From positions 1,240,001 to 1,304,000 of the forward strand of contig JANEZZ010001953.1 in assembly GCA_026122225.1 (NCBI GenBank): a stretch of 64,000 nucleotides of DNA, written 5' to 3'. This document shows, piece by piece, positions 22,966-33,419 of this stretch (position 1 is its first letter; every line of letters starts with the position of its first letter). This DNA is from Heloderma charlesbogerti (Eukaryota > Chordata > Lepidosauria > Squamata > Helodermatidae). Position numbers and translations under genes: made by a program. Below the pieces are notes generated by a model, which saw only the letters and a program-made list of their open reading frames with translations, did not search any database and had not been told where the DNA came from.

Positions 22966-23118
22966 TAGTGGCGGGAGAACATGGGTGGGAAGGTGCTATT
23001 GCACTCACGTCCTGCTTGTGGGTTTCCCGTGGGCATCTGGTTGGCTATTGTGTGAACAGAATGCTGAACTAGATGGGCCTTGGTCTGATGCAGCATGACT
23101 CATCTTATGTTCTTAAAC
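22966..23118 (+). mobile_element. SINE-like fragment
   Basis: The segment includes CACTCACGTCCTGCTTGTGG, CATCTGGTTGGC, GAACTAGATGGGCCTTGG and a final TTATGTTCTTA. I recognise this as a common interspersed repeat of lizard genomes. It has no tRNA head here and is 5' truncated. Confidence 0.6.
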
Positions 23119-23797
23119 AGAGAGTGCCTCTGAGCTTATGCAGAATGCTTTTCCTTCACCACTGAGTACTTACATTCTCCCCCTACCAACTCTATTCCCC
23201 TCCATTCAACCATCCCTCCTCATCCTACCATCCTCCAGCAACTCTTCATAAGAACAGATGTCTTGTTTTGTGCAACTCTCCTCTACCTCCTTGTAATGCA
23301 CAAGCTCTCATTATATCTTCCTCCCCATAACTTCATTTGTGCCAAGCCTTCACCAGGGTTCAGCCAATGAGTCTGTTTTCAAAACTAGGGCTAAGTTATG
23401 GAGAAACTCTGAGCATGTACTAAGTGCCTTTCCCTGAAGGTAGATTTCATGCAAACCCCACCCCCCCAAACCCACTAATGACATGCATAGGACTGAGCTG
23501 AAAGGGTAGCCAATTCATTAGACAGAATTGGGTAGGCACTGTATTAAGTATGCAGTACCATGCTCACAACTCAGGACTAATTTCTGAATAAACATGCAGA
23601 ACATCAAGGTGCAAACCTCCCTGCAAAAGTAACTTGTGCTGGAATCCTATGCACTTTCCTGAGGGTAAGCCTCATTAAATATAATGGGATTTCTCAGTAG
23701 GCATACATCGGATTGCATACATTTAGCAATATTTATCTCCTTTCCACTTAAGAAGCAAACCAAAAACTCCTATTTTTTTAATTAAAGCTTTCTGTTC

Positions 23798-23995
23798 ATA
23801 GGAACACAGGAAGCTGCCTTATACTGAGTCAGACCCTGGATCCATCTAGCCCAGGATTGTCGACACTGACTGGCAGCAGCAGCTCTTCAGGGTTCCAGGC
23901 AGGATTCTTTTGTAGCCCTACCTGGAGATGCTGGGGATTGAACCTGGGACCTTCTGCATGCCAAGCATGTGCTCTACCCCTGAGCTATAGCCCTT
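23798..23995 (-). mobile_element. tRNA-derived SINE (minus strand)
   Basis: On the - strand it opens with TAGCTCAGGGGTAGAGCACAT (A box) and GGTTCAATCCC (B box), then CTGCCAGTCAGTGT. It ends with AAGGCAGCTTCCTGTGTTC. This is a pol III promoter-bearing SINE, not a tRNA gene. It inserted into the 3.27-kb hAT element. Confidence 0.8.
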
Positions 23996-24929
23996 CCTAT
24001 TTCTGGATAATGGCAACTGACAAACAGAACAGCCCCAGATTTGTTTCTCTGCAACAATGTGAACCCACTCTTCTCAAAGACTTGAGTGAGGAAGGAGAAA
24101 AACCAACCCCCTTGTCTGTTTGTATAAAGTCAAATACAGTTCCAAACTTCTCTTGCCTGCCGAAGAGAATTTTCTTTAAGAATTCCTCAAGATATGCTCT
24201 GGGTGGAATAAAGAAGAGGAAGGACGGACGGATGGATAGGGGAGGGGAGGGGAGGGAAGAGGAAAAGAATGGTGATTGGAAATGTGCATGGGGGTGGGGG
24301 GTAGAGAGAATTCCCTAAGCCAATTGGCTCCTTTCAGAGAGAATTTAGAAGGCTGTGCAGGGTTTGCAAGGATTGCAGTACTTAAATGAACTTTGTGAGG
24401 TGAGGTGGCTGAGCGCTTTTTCTAGCTTTTTTAAAACTGTAGAACATATTTAAAAGCCCCAGGAGTCTCAATCATGACGCCACATAGTCCTAACCCTCCC
24501 TTTGGGATTGAGTCCCACAGCTATTTAGGAGAAATTAAAGTGGAGGGGGAGAAAGAAGTTTGTGGAGGCTGATAGGACCCTTTGCTGTACTAAAGCGACT
24601 AAACTTCTACAGAATCCAAAGGCTCCAGTTCGGGGCAGTACAATCAGATGCTGTGTGAAATACCAGTATTTCACATGGAGCTCTTTCTTCCCTTCCTTCT
24701 CCCTCTTCAAAATTTCATTGCAGGCAAGCTCCCAACAGTGGGCATGTAAGAGCAGAAAAGAAAAGTAGGGGGAGAGGTGCACCTCAAAAAAACCCTACAC
24801 CAGAGATTAGGGATAGTGACCTCCTAATGGTCACCTTAAACACCTTCTGATTAGGATCTCTAATCCCCTGGGTGACCTGACAGCTTTTACTTTTTGTTTT
24901 AGACTTTGAGAAAAGGAAACTTAACGCAT

Positions 24930-25190
24930 GGCTAGCGCAAAAGCCACTAGGCCTGTCTGAAATTTGGCAGGCTCAGTCAGAAATATGGGGGCTGCCAGGT
25001 CCCCAAATTCCATGCACATATGTAGAAGCACAAAAAAATATAGCTCTTTGCTTTGACAGGTTTTCTTGAAAATAGCAAATTGTACCTGTGACTAGCACAA
25101 AAGCCACTGGACTTAACTGCCTGAAATTTGGCATATTCAATCAGCTCCATGGGGGCTACCAAGCCTCCAAATTTCATGTATTTATCATAC
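24930..25190. repeat. Two-copy tandem repeat, unit about 162 bp
   Basis: CTAGCGCAAAAGCCACTAGG at 24932 and CTAGCACAAAAGCCACTGGA at 25094 start parallel segments. Both contain CTGAAATTTGGCA and ATGGGGGCT followed by a CCAAATT segment. They lie near the right end of the 3.27-kb hAT element. Confidence 0.65.
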
Positions 25191-25410
25191 AAACTAAAAA
25201 CGTTTGTTTTCCAATGCAAGTCAATGGGAAAATGTAAAAAAATGGCAATTAGGACAGCTCAAAAGATACGGGGCCCGTGCCCAAGTAGGCCTCTTTCTAA
25301 TGACGCCCCTGAGTATAAGCATTACGCACACAGCTGTATCAACCTTTGCTAATAAAAAACCAAGTAAGAAATCAATATTCGGAGTACACAGATTGTTTTT
25401 CATCAGTAAT

Positions 25411-25416
25411 TTAATG
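25411..25416 (-). terminator. Candidate poly(A) signal of MRPL35
   Basis: An ATTAAA on the - strand lies about 100 bp after the MRPL35 stop codon and before the hAT element at 25311. No AATAAA is visible in the same interval on this strand. The site is a guess from position. Confidence 0.4.
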
Positions 25417-25513
25417 GGAACTTTGTATTTGCTTGTTACACACATGTATAGAAAATGATCAGTATGAACCAATACTGGCATACAAAGATCATAACTGATG
25501 TGCATTTGACAAT

Positions 25514-25702
25514 TTACAAGTGAAGATTTGTACGGTTGTGGTATTTCTGGAAGGGATCATTGACATACCAATTTCTTCTTTTCCAGAAGGAGCTGGTCAT
25601 TTTATCAAGGAGCTTAGACTGTGTTTTATTGCAGAAAACTTGTTCCCTCAAACGTTTTTTCCGCCTAGGATTTTTTTTCCACAGTTTTTTCTTGTAACCA
25701 GC
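25514..25702 (-). CDS. MRPL35: MRPL35 exon 4, C-terminal coding exon
   Basis: After TTTTTGACAG the exon opens in phase 0 with [18 protein letters not shown], continues [17 protein letters not shown] and [12 protein letters not shown], and ends HNRTNLHL with TAA at 25514. This basic segment is the conserved C-terminal half of vertebrate MRPL35. All 62 codons are intact. Confidence 0.93.
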   Translation of the reverse strand, partial: AGYKKKLWKKNPRRKKRLREQVFCNKTQSKLLDKMTSSFWKRRNWYVNDPFQKYHNRTNLHL

Positions 25703-28700
25703 CTGTCAAAAAGCAAAAGATTTAAGTCTTGAATCATAAGTAGCTAGTCACAAAACAAATCATCTTCAAATAAGCAAATGTTCATTTCATTGACAGGTGC
25801 ATCCTCCATGTTTTTCATTCATTATTCATTCATCCATTTCTATACCAAATACCAAAGCTCTCTAGGCAGTTCACAGTGTGATAGAACATAATATAAGAAC
25901 GTACATTCAAGACTGTACAGCAGTTTAAAAACAAGTTAAAAACAATTAATAATAAAACTACCAGGACCTGATAAAAAAAAATAAAATGCCCCATCGCACA
26001 CTGTCAAATCTCTGAGAGTAGAGGGAAGTGTTAAACCGGCACTGGAAAGATGACAATGTTGGTGCCAGACAAACCTCACTGGGGAGAGCATTCCAAAGTT
26101 GGGGGGCCAACACCAAGAAGGCCCTCTCCCTTGTTGCTATCCTCTGAATCTCCCTCAGAGGAAGGACTCAGTGCAATCAGGCCAGAATCTGTATTATATA
26201 CTCAGATGTTCTGATGCTGCTATCAATCTGGCTACTGCATTTTGCACAAGCTGCAGCTTCCAACCCGTCTTCAAGAGCAGCCCAACATATATAAAGATAT
26301 TTCTGGAAGATGTTGGAAATGTGAAGATCAAGACGGAATGTTTTATCATTTATGGCAGACTTGTAAAAAAGCTAAAACATTTTGGAAACGAATACAGTCT
26401 TTAGCTCAAAGAATATTAAAGACTACTATAGAATTAAAGCCAGAAACTGTTTTATTGGGACTAACAGATAAACACGTAAAAGGGGGGAACCCTCTTTCTC
26501 TACATGACAATGGCTGCAAGGTTATTGTATGCACAAAAATGGAAGAATGAAACAATACCAACTATGAGCGAGTGGATCATGAAAATGATGGAGCTGGCAG
26601 AGATGGCAAAACTTACTATTATAATTAAAGAAGGATCAGCAACTACATTTATGTTAGACTGGAAACCTTTTATAGAATTTGTACAAGAAACAGAGAAAAA
26701 CGATATCCATGTATGTGGATTTTGAACTTTGAGATGGTTAATTCTCTTTTTGTTGTTAAAATTAGGAGAGAAATGAGATAAAGTCTATGAACTCAATGTA
26801 TGATATACAACTAAGATAAGAACTAGAGAATAATAATGAGCATTTGTTGTGCAAGGGGAACCAAAGGTAGATATCTTACAATCTTAAGAGATATTTTAGT
26901 GTATGTGTATTGTGTGTTTATGTTGTTGTTGTGTTTTGTTTTTTAAAAATAAATATTATATCAAAAGAGCAGCCCTACATAGACTGCATTGTAGTAATTT
27001 AACTTGGAGGTTACCAGAGTATAGACTGCTGAAGCCAGGTTATCCCTGTCCAGATAGGTGCACAGCTGGGCTACCAGCCAAAGTTGGCAGAAGGAACTCC
27101 GTGCCACTGAGGGCACCTGAGCCTCAAGTGAGAATGATGACTCCAGGAGAACCCCCAAGCTATGACCCTGCTTGGGGGTTCTCCAGAACAGGATGAACAC
27201 CTCTATCCAGTCAGAAAAACCACTCACTAACAGCATCTCAGTCTTGTATGGATTGAGTTTGTTTATTGGCCCTCATCCAGTTCATTGTCACAGCCAGGTA
27301 CTGATTCAGCACATCCACAGCCTCACCTAATGAAAATCAAAAGGAGAAGTACAGCTGCATGTCATCAGCATAGTGATGGCAATACTCCAAAGCTCCGGAT
27401 GACTCTACCCAGTGGTTTTGTGCAGATGTTAAATAGCATAGGGCACAGAACCCCATACTGGAGAACCCACACGGTTCAGCCATATCCCCCAAGCACCACC
27501 TTCTGGAGCTGGCTGTCGAAGTGGGAGCAAAACCACTGCAGCACAGTTCCCAGCTCAGACAGTCGCCTCAGAAGAATACCATGGAGTATCGATAAACAAC
27601 GGGGGGTTTATCTTGCACATTTTCTACCTTGTTACAAACAGAGAAGCAGCAGCTCTCACAACCATACTATGCAGCTAAGACAATCAGTACAGAAAATGCA
27701 TTTACCCTTTTCCTTATCCAAAGGCCACAGTGCAATCGGAGAAATCTGTTAACCACAGCTTTTACAGTTTTTCTTTTTCCTTTCTGCAAGCTGTATTTGA
27801 TGAGAGTCCTCGCTTGCTGATGAAGGATACTTGGAAGCAGAGGTCTTACGCTGAAATTTGTGTCGAATTAAGAAAATATGAAATTAGATCTAATAGCTGT
27901 AAAATACATTTCACATTTGGCTAATCCTGTGTCAGTAATTAAGAAACTTTATACTAAGTTCCTTATGAAAAATAAACTAAACATTTCAACGAGCTTTCAT
28001 GAATATCAAGAGTTAAGTCCTCAAGTATCTCCATAGTTTTTTGCCATATCAGAACTCAGTCTGTCAGTGCAGAGGGCGCAGCACTCTCAACCTAGGCTAG
28101 ATCTACACTACTGCTTTATAGCAGTATTGAAGTGCACTGATAACTGTTGGGGCACATTACACATTTGATATACTGCTATCGTAGTGTTATTTCCTGCTTT
28201 TTATTCCACATTATCCAAAATACAACAAATGTCATTGTGTGTCCCACGAGGTATAAATGCACAAGAGGGATATAGCGTTACCATGATGGGATTGTAATGA
28301 TATGACACAAGGTGTAGCTCTGGCCGCAGTCAAGCTCCACTCACAGTAGAGGGCTGTTGCTCCCACTGATTCCCTCTCTAATGCTCCACTGAGGGAAACA
28401 TCTCTGAAATCAAACACAGTTGTATGTCCCATGTTGTTTCTCCCTTGCTTCTTGAAGAAAGAAGCACCCTGTGGAAACTACATTTCTTAAGTCCCTGGCA
28501 TTTGGAATGCAGTTGTGGCCACATTCCAAATACAGGAGAGGGAGAAAGAGATCAAGATCTTCCTCCCTTCCACTTCTCACTGCAGTCACCATCCAACAGC
28601 CACTGGAATCCCTAGGATTCTTTACCTCAGGGTTGGGGAACCTGTGGCCCTTCAGATGTTTTGGCCTACTACTCCCAACGTTCTCTCACCATTGGCTACG

Positions 28701-30845
28701 GCTGGTGGGAGTTGTTGGCAAAAACATCTGGAGGGCCTCAGGTTTCCCACTCTTGGTCTACCTAGAGTCTAGATATTTATTTATTTATTTACTGCATTTA
28801 TATCCTGCCTTTTTTCCTCTTGCAAGGAACCCAAGGCAGCTTACATTATCCTTCTCCTCTCCATTTTATCCTCACGGTTTGGGGGCTGGCAATTACACAT
28901 ATATTTAGAAGTCTCATGGGAGGTGGGATATTTTTACACTCATGACTGCTGCTCCCAGTCTAAATAAAGGGGTCACCTACTACTAAACTAAAGTATAGGT
29001 ATAGACTGGAGCCTTTCTTAACAGCATCAGCAATGGCCTAGTATCCCTCTTGCAAACATTAATAAGGAAGACGGAGCAACAGGTATACATAAAGCAGAGC
29101 AGCCCTATAATGAGAGTAATAGAGAACTTTCCCGACATTTTGCATTTATTTTGTGGTCTTAGAGCGTCATTGGGATACATGGCAGTTTACAGAGTATCAA
29201 GCAAAAATTTGTTCCTGGATAGAGAACATTATAAATCTAAATAGTGACAAGGGAATTGTGGGGAGGAGATGGGTAGAAGAGGAAAGAACAGGTTTATATT
29301 GTTACACACACTTTTATTTTGGTGGGGCAGCAGGAAGAGGGAGTGAAGACAAAACCTTTATGGAAGACCAAATCTTGTCCAAGTTGTTTAATGATGCTTA
29401 CCTGTTCACTATTGAGACTGAATGCCCAGAAGAACCACTGCCAACAGACAGAAGAGGTTTTTGGGGAGAGATTGTTGATACCTGCCCATGGTTGAAGTGA
29501 AACGAAGACAGCCGAGAAACAGGGCAGATACTGCAAGAACCATTGTAAGCCAAAGGGCCCAAAGAACAGAAAGATCTTAAAAATCCTAAGGAAACAAACA
29601 AACAAACAAAACACCATGAGGGGGGGAATACAGCATGCACCCAACAATGAAGCCAGGCATGTCTTAGAGATGAAAACAACAACACTGGTATGTACTGGCA
29701 ACACCCCTGTTCTCATATTAACAGATTTCAACATTTACGCTCACTATGGCAAGTGGGCTGCTACTTCTGGCAAGATTGATGAGCAACTAGCCCTTTGTCC
29801 AAATTTAACACTGCAAGAGGTGGCCAGATCCAAGACTGGGAGGAAGGTTGGGGGTAGGTTTGGCAGCTGCGTAGATAAGCAGAACTGCAATTCTCCACCC
29901 CACCCTTTTCCACTCAGGAGCTCTGCGCCCCTCTGCAAAGCATCAGCTGAAGCCAGAACACTCCTACTTGCCCTTCTTTTGGGGCTGGGGGAAAAGTGGC
30001 TTCCTTAGCTACTGCTGGGCAGCCACCATCAAACTGATGAGGAAAAACCTACTACTAAAGTACAGGTTTAGACTTAAGCCTTTCTTGAAAGCATTTGGCT
30101 TGGGAAGCAAGACCAGCCAGAAATGGTACCACTGCCCAAATGCGACACACCCACACTGTTGTGAAACACAATTATCTACTTGCTGTCCACTCAGTTCTCT
30201 CACTCTGAAATATTCTGCCCTGCGCAGATTTAAAAGCAAAGAAGATATTCCTTCTTAAGGTTCAAGCCACACTTTAAATAAGGGGCATTGGAGATACATG
30301 GGGGGATTGCACTGTCATCTATAACACGTGTCATCTATAAGACTATGTCATCTTTAAGTGTCATCTATAAGACTATGCAGGCGTCTAGTCGGTGCAAATT
30401 TAACGCGCAAAACATTGCAAAATTAACCTCAAAAGCTGCTGCTGATAAAAAGGCAGGCTACGCAATACATCGTACTTTAGCGTGCACGCGTGTGAATTCA
30501 CAGAGCGCCGAAGGGAGCCGAAACCTGAATGACCCCTACGGACACGCACTAACAGACGTTCCCCAAAGGCCAGACTGGGCCGTACTTTGCATGGGCTTTC
30601 TCTGGTCAACAGGAACCACGGGCGAACCTGAATGGGGGCCGCCGTGTTTCTGGACAGGTACCGAGAGGGACAGGCATTCAGCTGGCGACGAGGAGCAGGC
30701 TGGACTCACTGCACCGGCAGACTGCTCCCTCCGCCAGGGAAATGCCGCCCCTTTCCACAAGACCCCTGCCCGAGCCCAGAGGACCGCGCCTCCCCCTCCG
30801 CCGCCACCGACCTGAGAACCTCCGCGCCACCGCCAAGGCCGCCAT
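25514..30845 (-). CDS. MRPL35: Mitochondrial ribosomal protein bL35m, complete four-exon gene (span with introns)
   Basis: The four exons listed separately join in compatible phases (1, 2, 0) and give 570 coding bases, i.e. 189 residues plus stop; the human protein has 188. The product belongs to the large subunit of the mitochondrial ribosome and needs an N-terminal import signal. Exon 1 ([11 protein letters not shown]) is short, basic and free of acidic residues, as expected. The bL35 domain occupies the last third, with [42 protein letters not shown] and [17 protein letters not shown], which match my memory of the vertebrate protein closely. The gene starts in a CpG island and faces the REEP1-like gene tail to tail, as in human. 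No break is seen. Exon 2 is the least certain part. Confidence 0.88.
25845..27600 (-). mobile_element. L2-like LINE in MRPL35 intron 3, split by an L1
   Basis: The 3' end (TCTCTAGGCAGTTCACAG on +, then AATAATAAAAC) lies at 25845-26000. Coding remnants on the - strand include [37 protein letters not shown] and [13 protein letters not shown] near 27000-27236. RT-side remnants reach 27597. Frameshifts and stops are frequent, so it is older than the L2-like copy at 33.4-34.6 kb. An L1 fragment interrupts it at 26290-26964. Confidence 0.75.
26290..26964 (+). mobile_element. 5'-truncated L1 LINE fragment with 17-bp target duplication
   Basis: The + strand encodes the end of L1 ORF2: [20 protein letters not shown] (the CxxC...H...C knuckle), [14 protein letters not shown] and [16 protein letters not shown]. 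It is broken by a frameshift near 26500. It ends in an A-rich tail (TTAAAAATAAATATTATATC). Target-site copies AAGAGCAGCCCAACATA (26273-26289) and AAGAGCAGCCCTACATA (26965-26981) flank it with one mismatch. Confidence 0.88.
27706..27850 (-). CDS. MRPL35: MRPL35 exon 3
   Basis: The exon begins after AATTTCAG and ends AGG|GTAAAT. It encodes 48 residues: [11 protein letters not shown], then TLIKYSLQ and [20 protein letters not shown] ending LWIRKR. The latter half is nearly the same as vertebrate MRPL35 and is the start of the bL35 fold, which contacts 16S-type rRNA. The frame is open and uninterrupted. An L2-like LINE ends about 100 bp downstream, in the next intron. Confidence 0.92.
27851..28627. 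other. MRPL35 intron 2, no recognised feature
   Basis: Apart from a weak inverted pair around 28095-28190 (ACTGCTTTATAGCAGTA and TACTGCTATCGTAGT), nothing is recognisable here. Confidence 0.4.
28628..28766. mobile_element. hAT-type MITE
   Basis: The ends CAGGGTTGGGGAACCTGTGG and the reverse complement of CAGGTTTCCCACTCTTG are inverted repeats. Inner arms also pair: CAGATGTTTTGGCC with CAAAAACATCTGGAGGGCC. The unit is one imperfect palindrome. Flanks CTTTACCT and GTCTACCT agree at 6 of 8 positions, consistent with hAT. Similar units are common in lizard genomes. Confidence 0.7.
28772..28878 (-). mobile_element. SINE 3' end fragment
   Basis: On the - strand it reads GTGAGGATAAAATGGAGAGGA, then CTTGCAAGAGGAAAAAAGGC and an AAATAAATAAATA tail. 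This matches the 3' part of the SINE at 34869-35100. The tRNA head is missing. Confidence 0.75.
29745..29946 (-). CDS. MRPL35: MRPL35 exon 2 (predicted)
   Basis: A 202-bp open segment is bounded by an acceptor (GGCTTCAG) and a GTGAGC donor, both in the phases required by exons 1 and 3. It encodes the poorly conserved linker between transit peptide and bL35 domain. LQFCLST and RASCSSIL are weakly reminiscent of the human segments ALSTG and TCGHTSVIL. The total protein length fits only if this exon is used. Conservation is low, so another exon in the 28-30.8 kb interval cannot be excluded. Confidence 0.6.
30313..30380. repeat. Short tandem repeat of GTCATCTATAAGACTAT
   Basis: Related 17-22 bp units (GTCATCTATAACACGT, GTCATCTATAAGACTAT twice) occur in a row with a variant GTCATCTTTAA between them. 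Confidence 0.7.
30812..30845 (-). CDS. MRPL35: MRPL35 exon 1 coding part
   Basis: The start codon lies in GCAAGATGGCGGCC, a strong Kozak context that is also a YY1-type motif. It encodes [11 protein letters not shown] plus one base and ends TCAG|GTCGGT. The phase-1 donor after a Ser codon is the same as I recall for human exon 1. The residues fit the start of a mitochondrial targeting peptide. Confidence 0.75.
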
Positions 30846-30849
30846 CTTG
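30839..30849 (-). promoter_or_regulatory. YY1-type motif overlapping the MRPL35 start codon
   Basis: AAGATGGCGGC on the - strand includes the ATG of MRPL35. In vertebrate housekeeping genes such motifs just downstream of the start site bind YY1 and set orientation. The orientation here matches transcription of MRPL35. Confidence 0.6.
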
Positions 30850-31690
30850 CCGGCTGCCTCCCGGCCCCGCCCCTCCTGCCTGCCTACGGCAGCGAGCGAG
30901 GGTCAATGCGGAGCAAAACCGAAGGCGAGCCGGGGAAGAGCGCCCGCCGCTCCCCGCAGCAGAGCCGAGGCTTTCGCGTGGCGGGTGAATGGATCGCGTT
31001 CACGCGTCGCTCAGCGCGGCCAGCGCGTCAATGCCATCGGCATCCACCCCTGTTGCAGGCAGGGGGCGCGCACGGTCCGGACTCAGCCGGGGGGCGGTGC
31101 CCAGGCCCGACGGGCGAAGCAGGCGAAGGCGCGGGAGGCGGGTCGCCTTGCGCCGCCTCCTGCCTCCGGGCAGGATCTGAGCCGGGAGGGCGCCGGGCGA
31201 GCGGGAGCCGTGGCGCGCTGCTGGCGACCTCCCCGCGGTGGGTGGGCTTTGCCTGCCCCTTCCTCTCCCTCAGCGGGTGACCCCAACGCGAGATAGGCGG
31301 AGACCCGCCCCCGGGGACCGGGGAGCAGGATGGAAGCGCACCCGGCGGCGGCTCCCTGTCGCGCCCGCTCCAGAGCCCCAGCGGAGCAGCCAGGCACAGC
31401 GGGATCTTCCCCTTGCGGCTGGGACCCCTTACTCGGCGCCCCCATCGCCAGCTTCCCCGCGTCTTTCCTGGCTGAGGTTTGCCCTTGCGCCGCAGCAGCG
31501 CCCGGGGAAGGCCTGGCTTCCCGTGCGGCCTTCGCCGCCTTTCGGTTCTAGCAGAGCGCCTGGCCCTTTCCAGGGCGCGGGACGGAAAACAACGCTGAGG
31601 CGTATGGCACTTTCCGGGATGGGGGCGCCATGACGGGGAAAGGTGACGCGGGGAAAGTGCCTCTTGCTGCCGCGTGGCTTTGAGCAGCAC

Positions 31691-33150
31691 GGGGGCCTTG
31701 CAAGACAGACGGAGTTGGCAAGCCTGTTATTCTGTGCTAACGGAGGCTGTGCAATAAAAGCTGCTGCCGTACGAACGGTGTCTCCTTTCTCTTGACGGTT
31801 AGCCGGTAAAGAACCACTGTCCCTCCACCCGTGTGCTTCAGGCAGCTGCCTGATGGGACACGTACCGCGGGAAGGGGCGTGGTGGGTCCTCAGCCGCCGC
31901 CCTCCACCAGGGCTGGGAATCTTTATGCTGCCCGTGGCTTTGCCACTGCAGCGCTTGCAAGGGGAGGTGGCGGCCTCCTCCTAACTGCCCCCCCCCCGCC
32001 ATTACTGCTGATGTGGTCATTAATCCAGCATTTGGGCTAGAGGAAGTGGAGGGGGACGAGAGGCTGAGAACAATGCTAGGGTTCTTTATTCAGGGTTGTA
32101 TGGTTTTAAATTGTACACTGTCTTGATGGGTTTTTTTAGCAGATAAGGTGGTATATAAATGTTATAAATAAATAAATGGATGGATGGATGCTGGGGTGAT
32201 TGCCAGGGTCTGCTGGCTATCATCCAACGAACATGGAGTGTGTTTGCATGGGCTTAAGGGGGCTGGGCAAAATGTAAAGTATCCCAGGACATGAACAGAT
32301 CAAAGATTTACCCGATCCATGCATGGGTTATTCTGACTGGTTATTGCATTGCAGCCTCAGAAGCATATGGCTCTTCCAAGTCCTTTCCATAAGGCAGGGA
32401 TCAAACTAAAGACCTCACACATGCTTAAGCCTGTGCCTCTCACAGCTCTATGTAGCCCTCCTATGTAGTGGCTGAAGTTCTGAGATCACTGGGTGTGGAG
32501 CATGGGGCGGGGGGAGTGAAATGAATCTTCTTAGCTCTTGTGACTGTGATGTCAAAGTGGCAGCCATCTGCCTTCTTTTTTCATTCAGAAGTATTATGGG
32601 GATCTCCTTTTGATAAGGGGATGTCATCTCATCATCTCCCCAGATTGAAACTAAACCTACAGGTCCCCTTGCATTGCTCTTTCCCACTGACGGGATTTGA
32701 TACTCTGCGGTCTCCCCCGCAGCACTTTATACAGGATGCCTGTTTGGGTGTTGCACATGAAGTGTGTGTCTACTGGATTGGGTAACAGCATGGGTTTGGT
32801 TGTTACAACTGATGTGGCTTTGTTGTTGGCATCATCAGAGGGAGAAGCAGCAGCAGTCAGGCACCTGTCTGTGGTGCCTCTCATTCCTGCTACCATACCA
32901 ACTGCCACTGCTGAGGTCATCAGAGGCTGCATTTCCATTGCGTTTAGATCCAGCTCCATGACCTGCTCAACTTTGCAGCTAGGAATCTAGTGCCTGCATT
33001 TGCTTTCCCCCACTGCTTCCCAATCCCTCTCCTCTTGTGTTATGTCTTTGAGATGGTTAGCCTGCGGCAGGGACTCTCTTATTTCTGATGTTTTTAAGCA
33101 CTCTGGGAGCTTTGGCTAAAAACTGGGTTAAAAATGCTCTGAATATAAGG
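31691..33150. other. Flank of the CpG island, no gene recognised
   Basis: An AATAAA at about 31753 and a LINE-like tail near 32085-32190 (GTATATAAATGTTATAAATAA, then (GGAT)n) are seen. No exon of IMMT or another gene was recognised. Confidence 0.4.
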
Positions 33151-33282
33151 TTGGATCCAGACTTAGCTAGACATACAGTAGACCCATTGAAATCAGTGGG
33201 AGAATTAAGTCATGACAGATTTAAGTGCCATTCATTTCAGTGGTCTAATCTAAGTGCGATTAAGTATGAATCCAGCCCATTG
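33151..33282. mobile_element. Palindromic MITE, second copy of 11273-11388
   Basis: The ends GGTTGGATCCAGACTTAGC and GATTAAGTATGAATCCAGCCC correspond to those at 11273-11388, and internal CATTGAAATCAGTGGGA segments pair. It is slightly longer than the first copy. Confidence 0.65.
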
Positions 33283-33419
33283 TGGTTGGAGTTGCTGGGG
33301 ATATTATGGGAGTGTCTGTCACCATTGCTATATTAGACTTTCCTGCAGCTTTTCTTATGTTATGCTGTGGACTCTATGGATGGCCGAGCATAGAACACTG
33401 ACTGTTAGCCCTGGCGTAG

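Larger units (their letters stand above)
22041..25311. mobile_element. 3.27-kb hAT-type element without transposase
   Basis: The left end CAGGGGCGATG and the right end ATGACGCCCCTG are inverted repeats. Both are flanked by a perfect 8-bp duplication AGTATAAG (22033-22040 and 25312-25319). Subterminal AAAAGATACAGGGCACAGGCCC also pairs with the right side. None of the frames inside shows hAT transposase or BED-finger motifs. The interior carries two sets of degenerate tandem repeats and two SINE insertions. It lies about 200 bp downstream of the MRPL35 stop codon. Confidence 0.85.
30480..31690. promoter_or_regulatory. CpG island, MRPL35 promoter region
   Basis: CpG is dense from about 30480 to 31690 and almost absent outside. 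The MRPL35 start codon (30845) lies within it. GC boxes such as CCCCGCCCC occur (for example near 30864). No TATA box is seen at the MRPL35 start, as usual for a housekeeping gene. The island reaches some 850 bp beyond the MRPL35 start, so a divergent + strand transcript is likely. In human that would be IMMT, but no MLRAC-type first exon was found. Confidence 0.8.

Noticed and set aside
23798..23995. tRNA gene (A and B boxes)
   Set aside because: The tRNA-like head is fused to a SINE body shared with 14818, and no cloverleaf with intact stems is evident. The same applies to 34869 and 19868.
30742..31690. Several long overlapping frames (up to 220 codons) at 30.7-31.7 kb
   Set aside because: They lie in a CpG island, where GC-rich DNA lacks stops. 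They overlap on both strands and show no domain; only the short MRPL35 exon 1 is supported.
31925..31990. ATGCTGCCCGTGG on the + strand as a possible IMMT start
   Set aside because: Only M-L agrees with the IMMT start; the following residues do not match, and it lies outside the densest CpG part.
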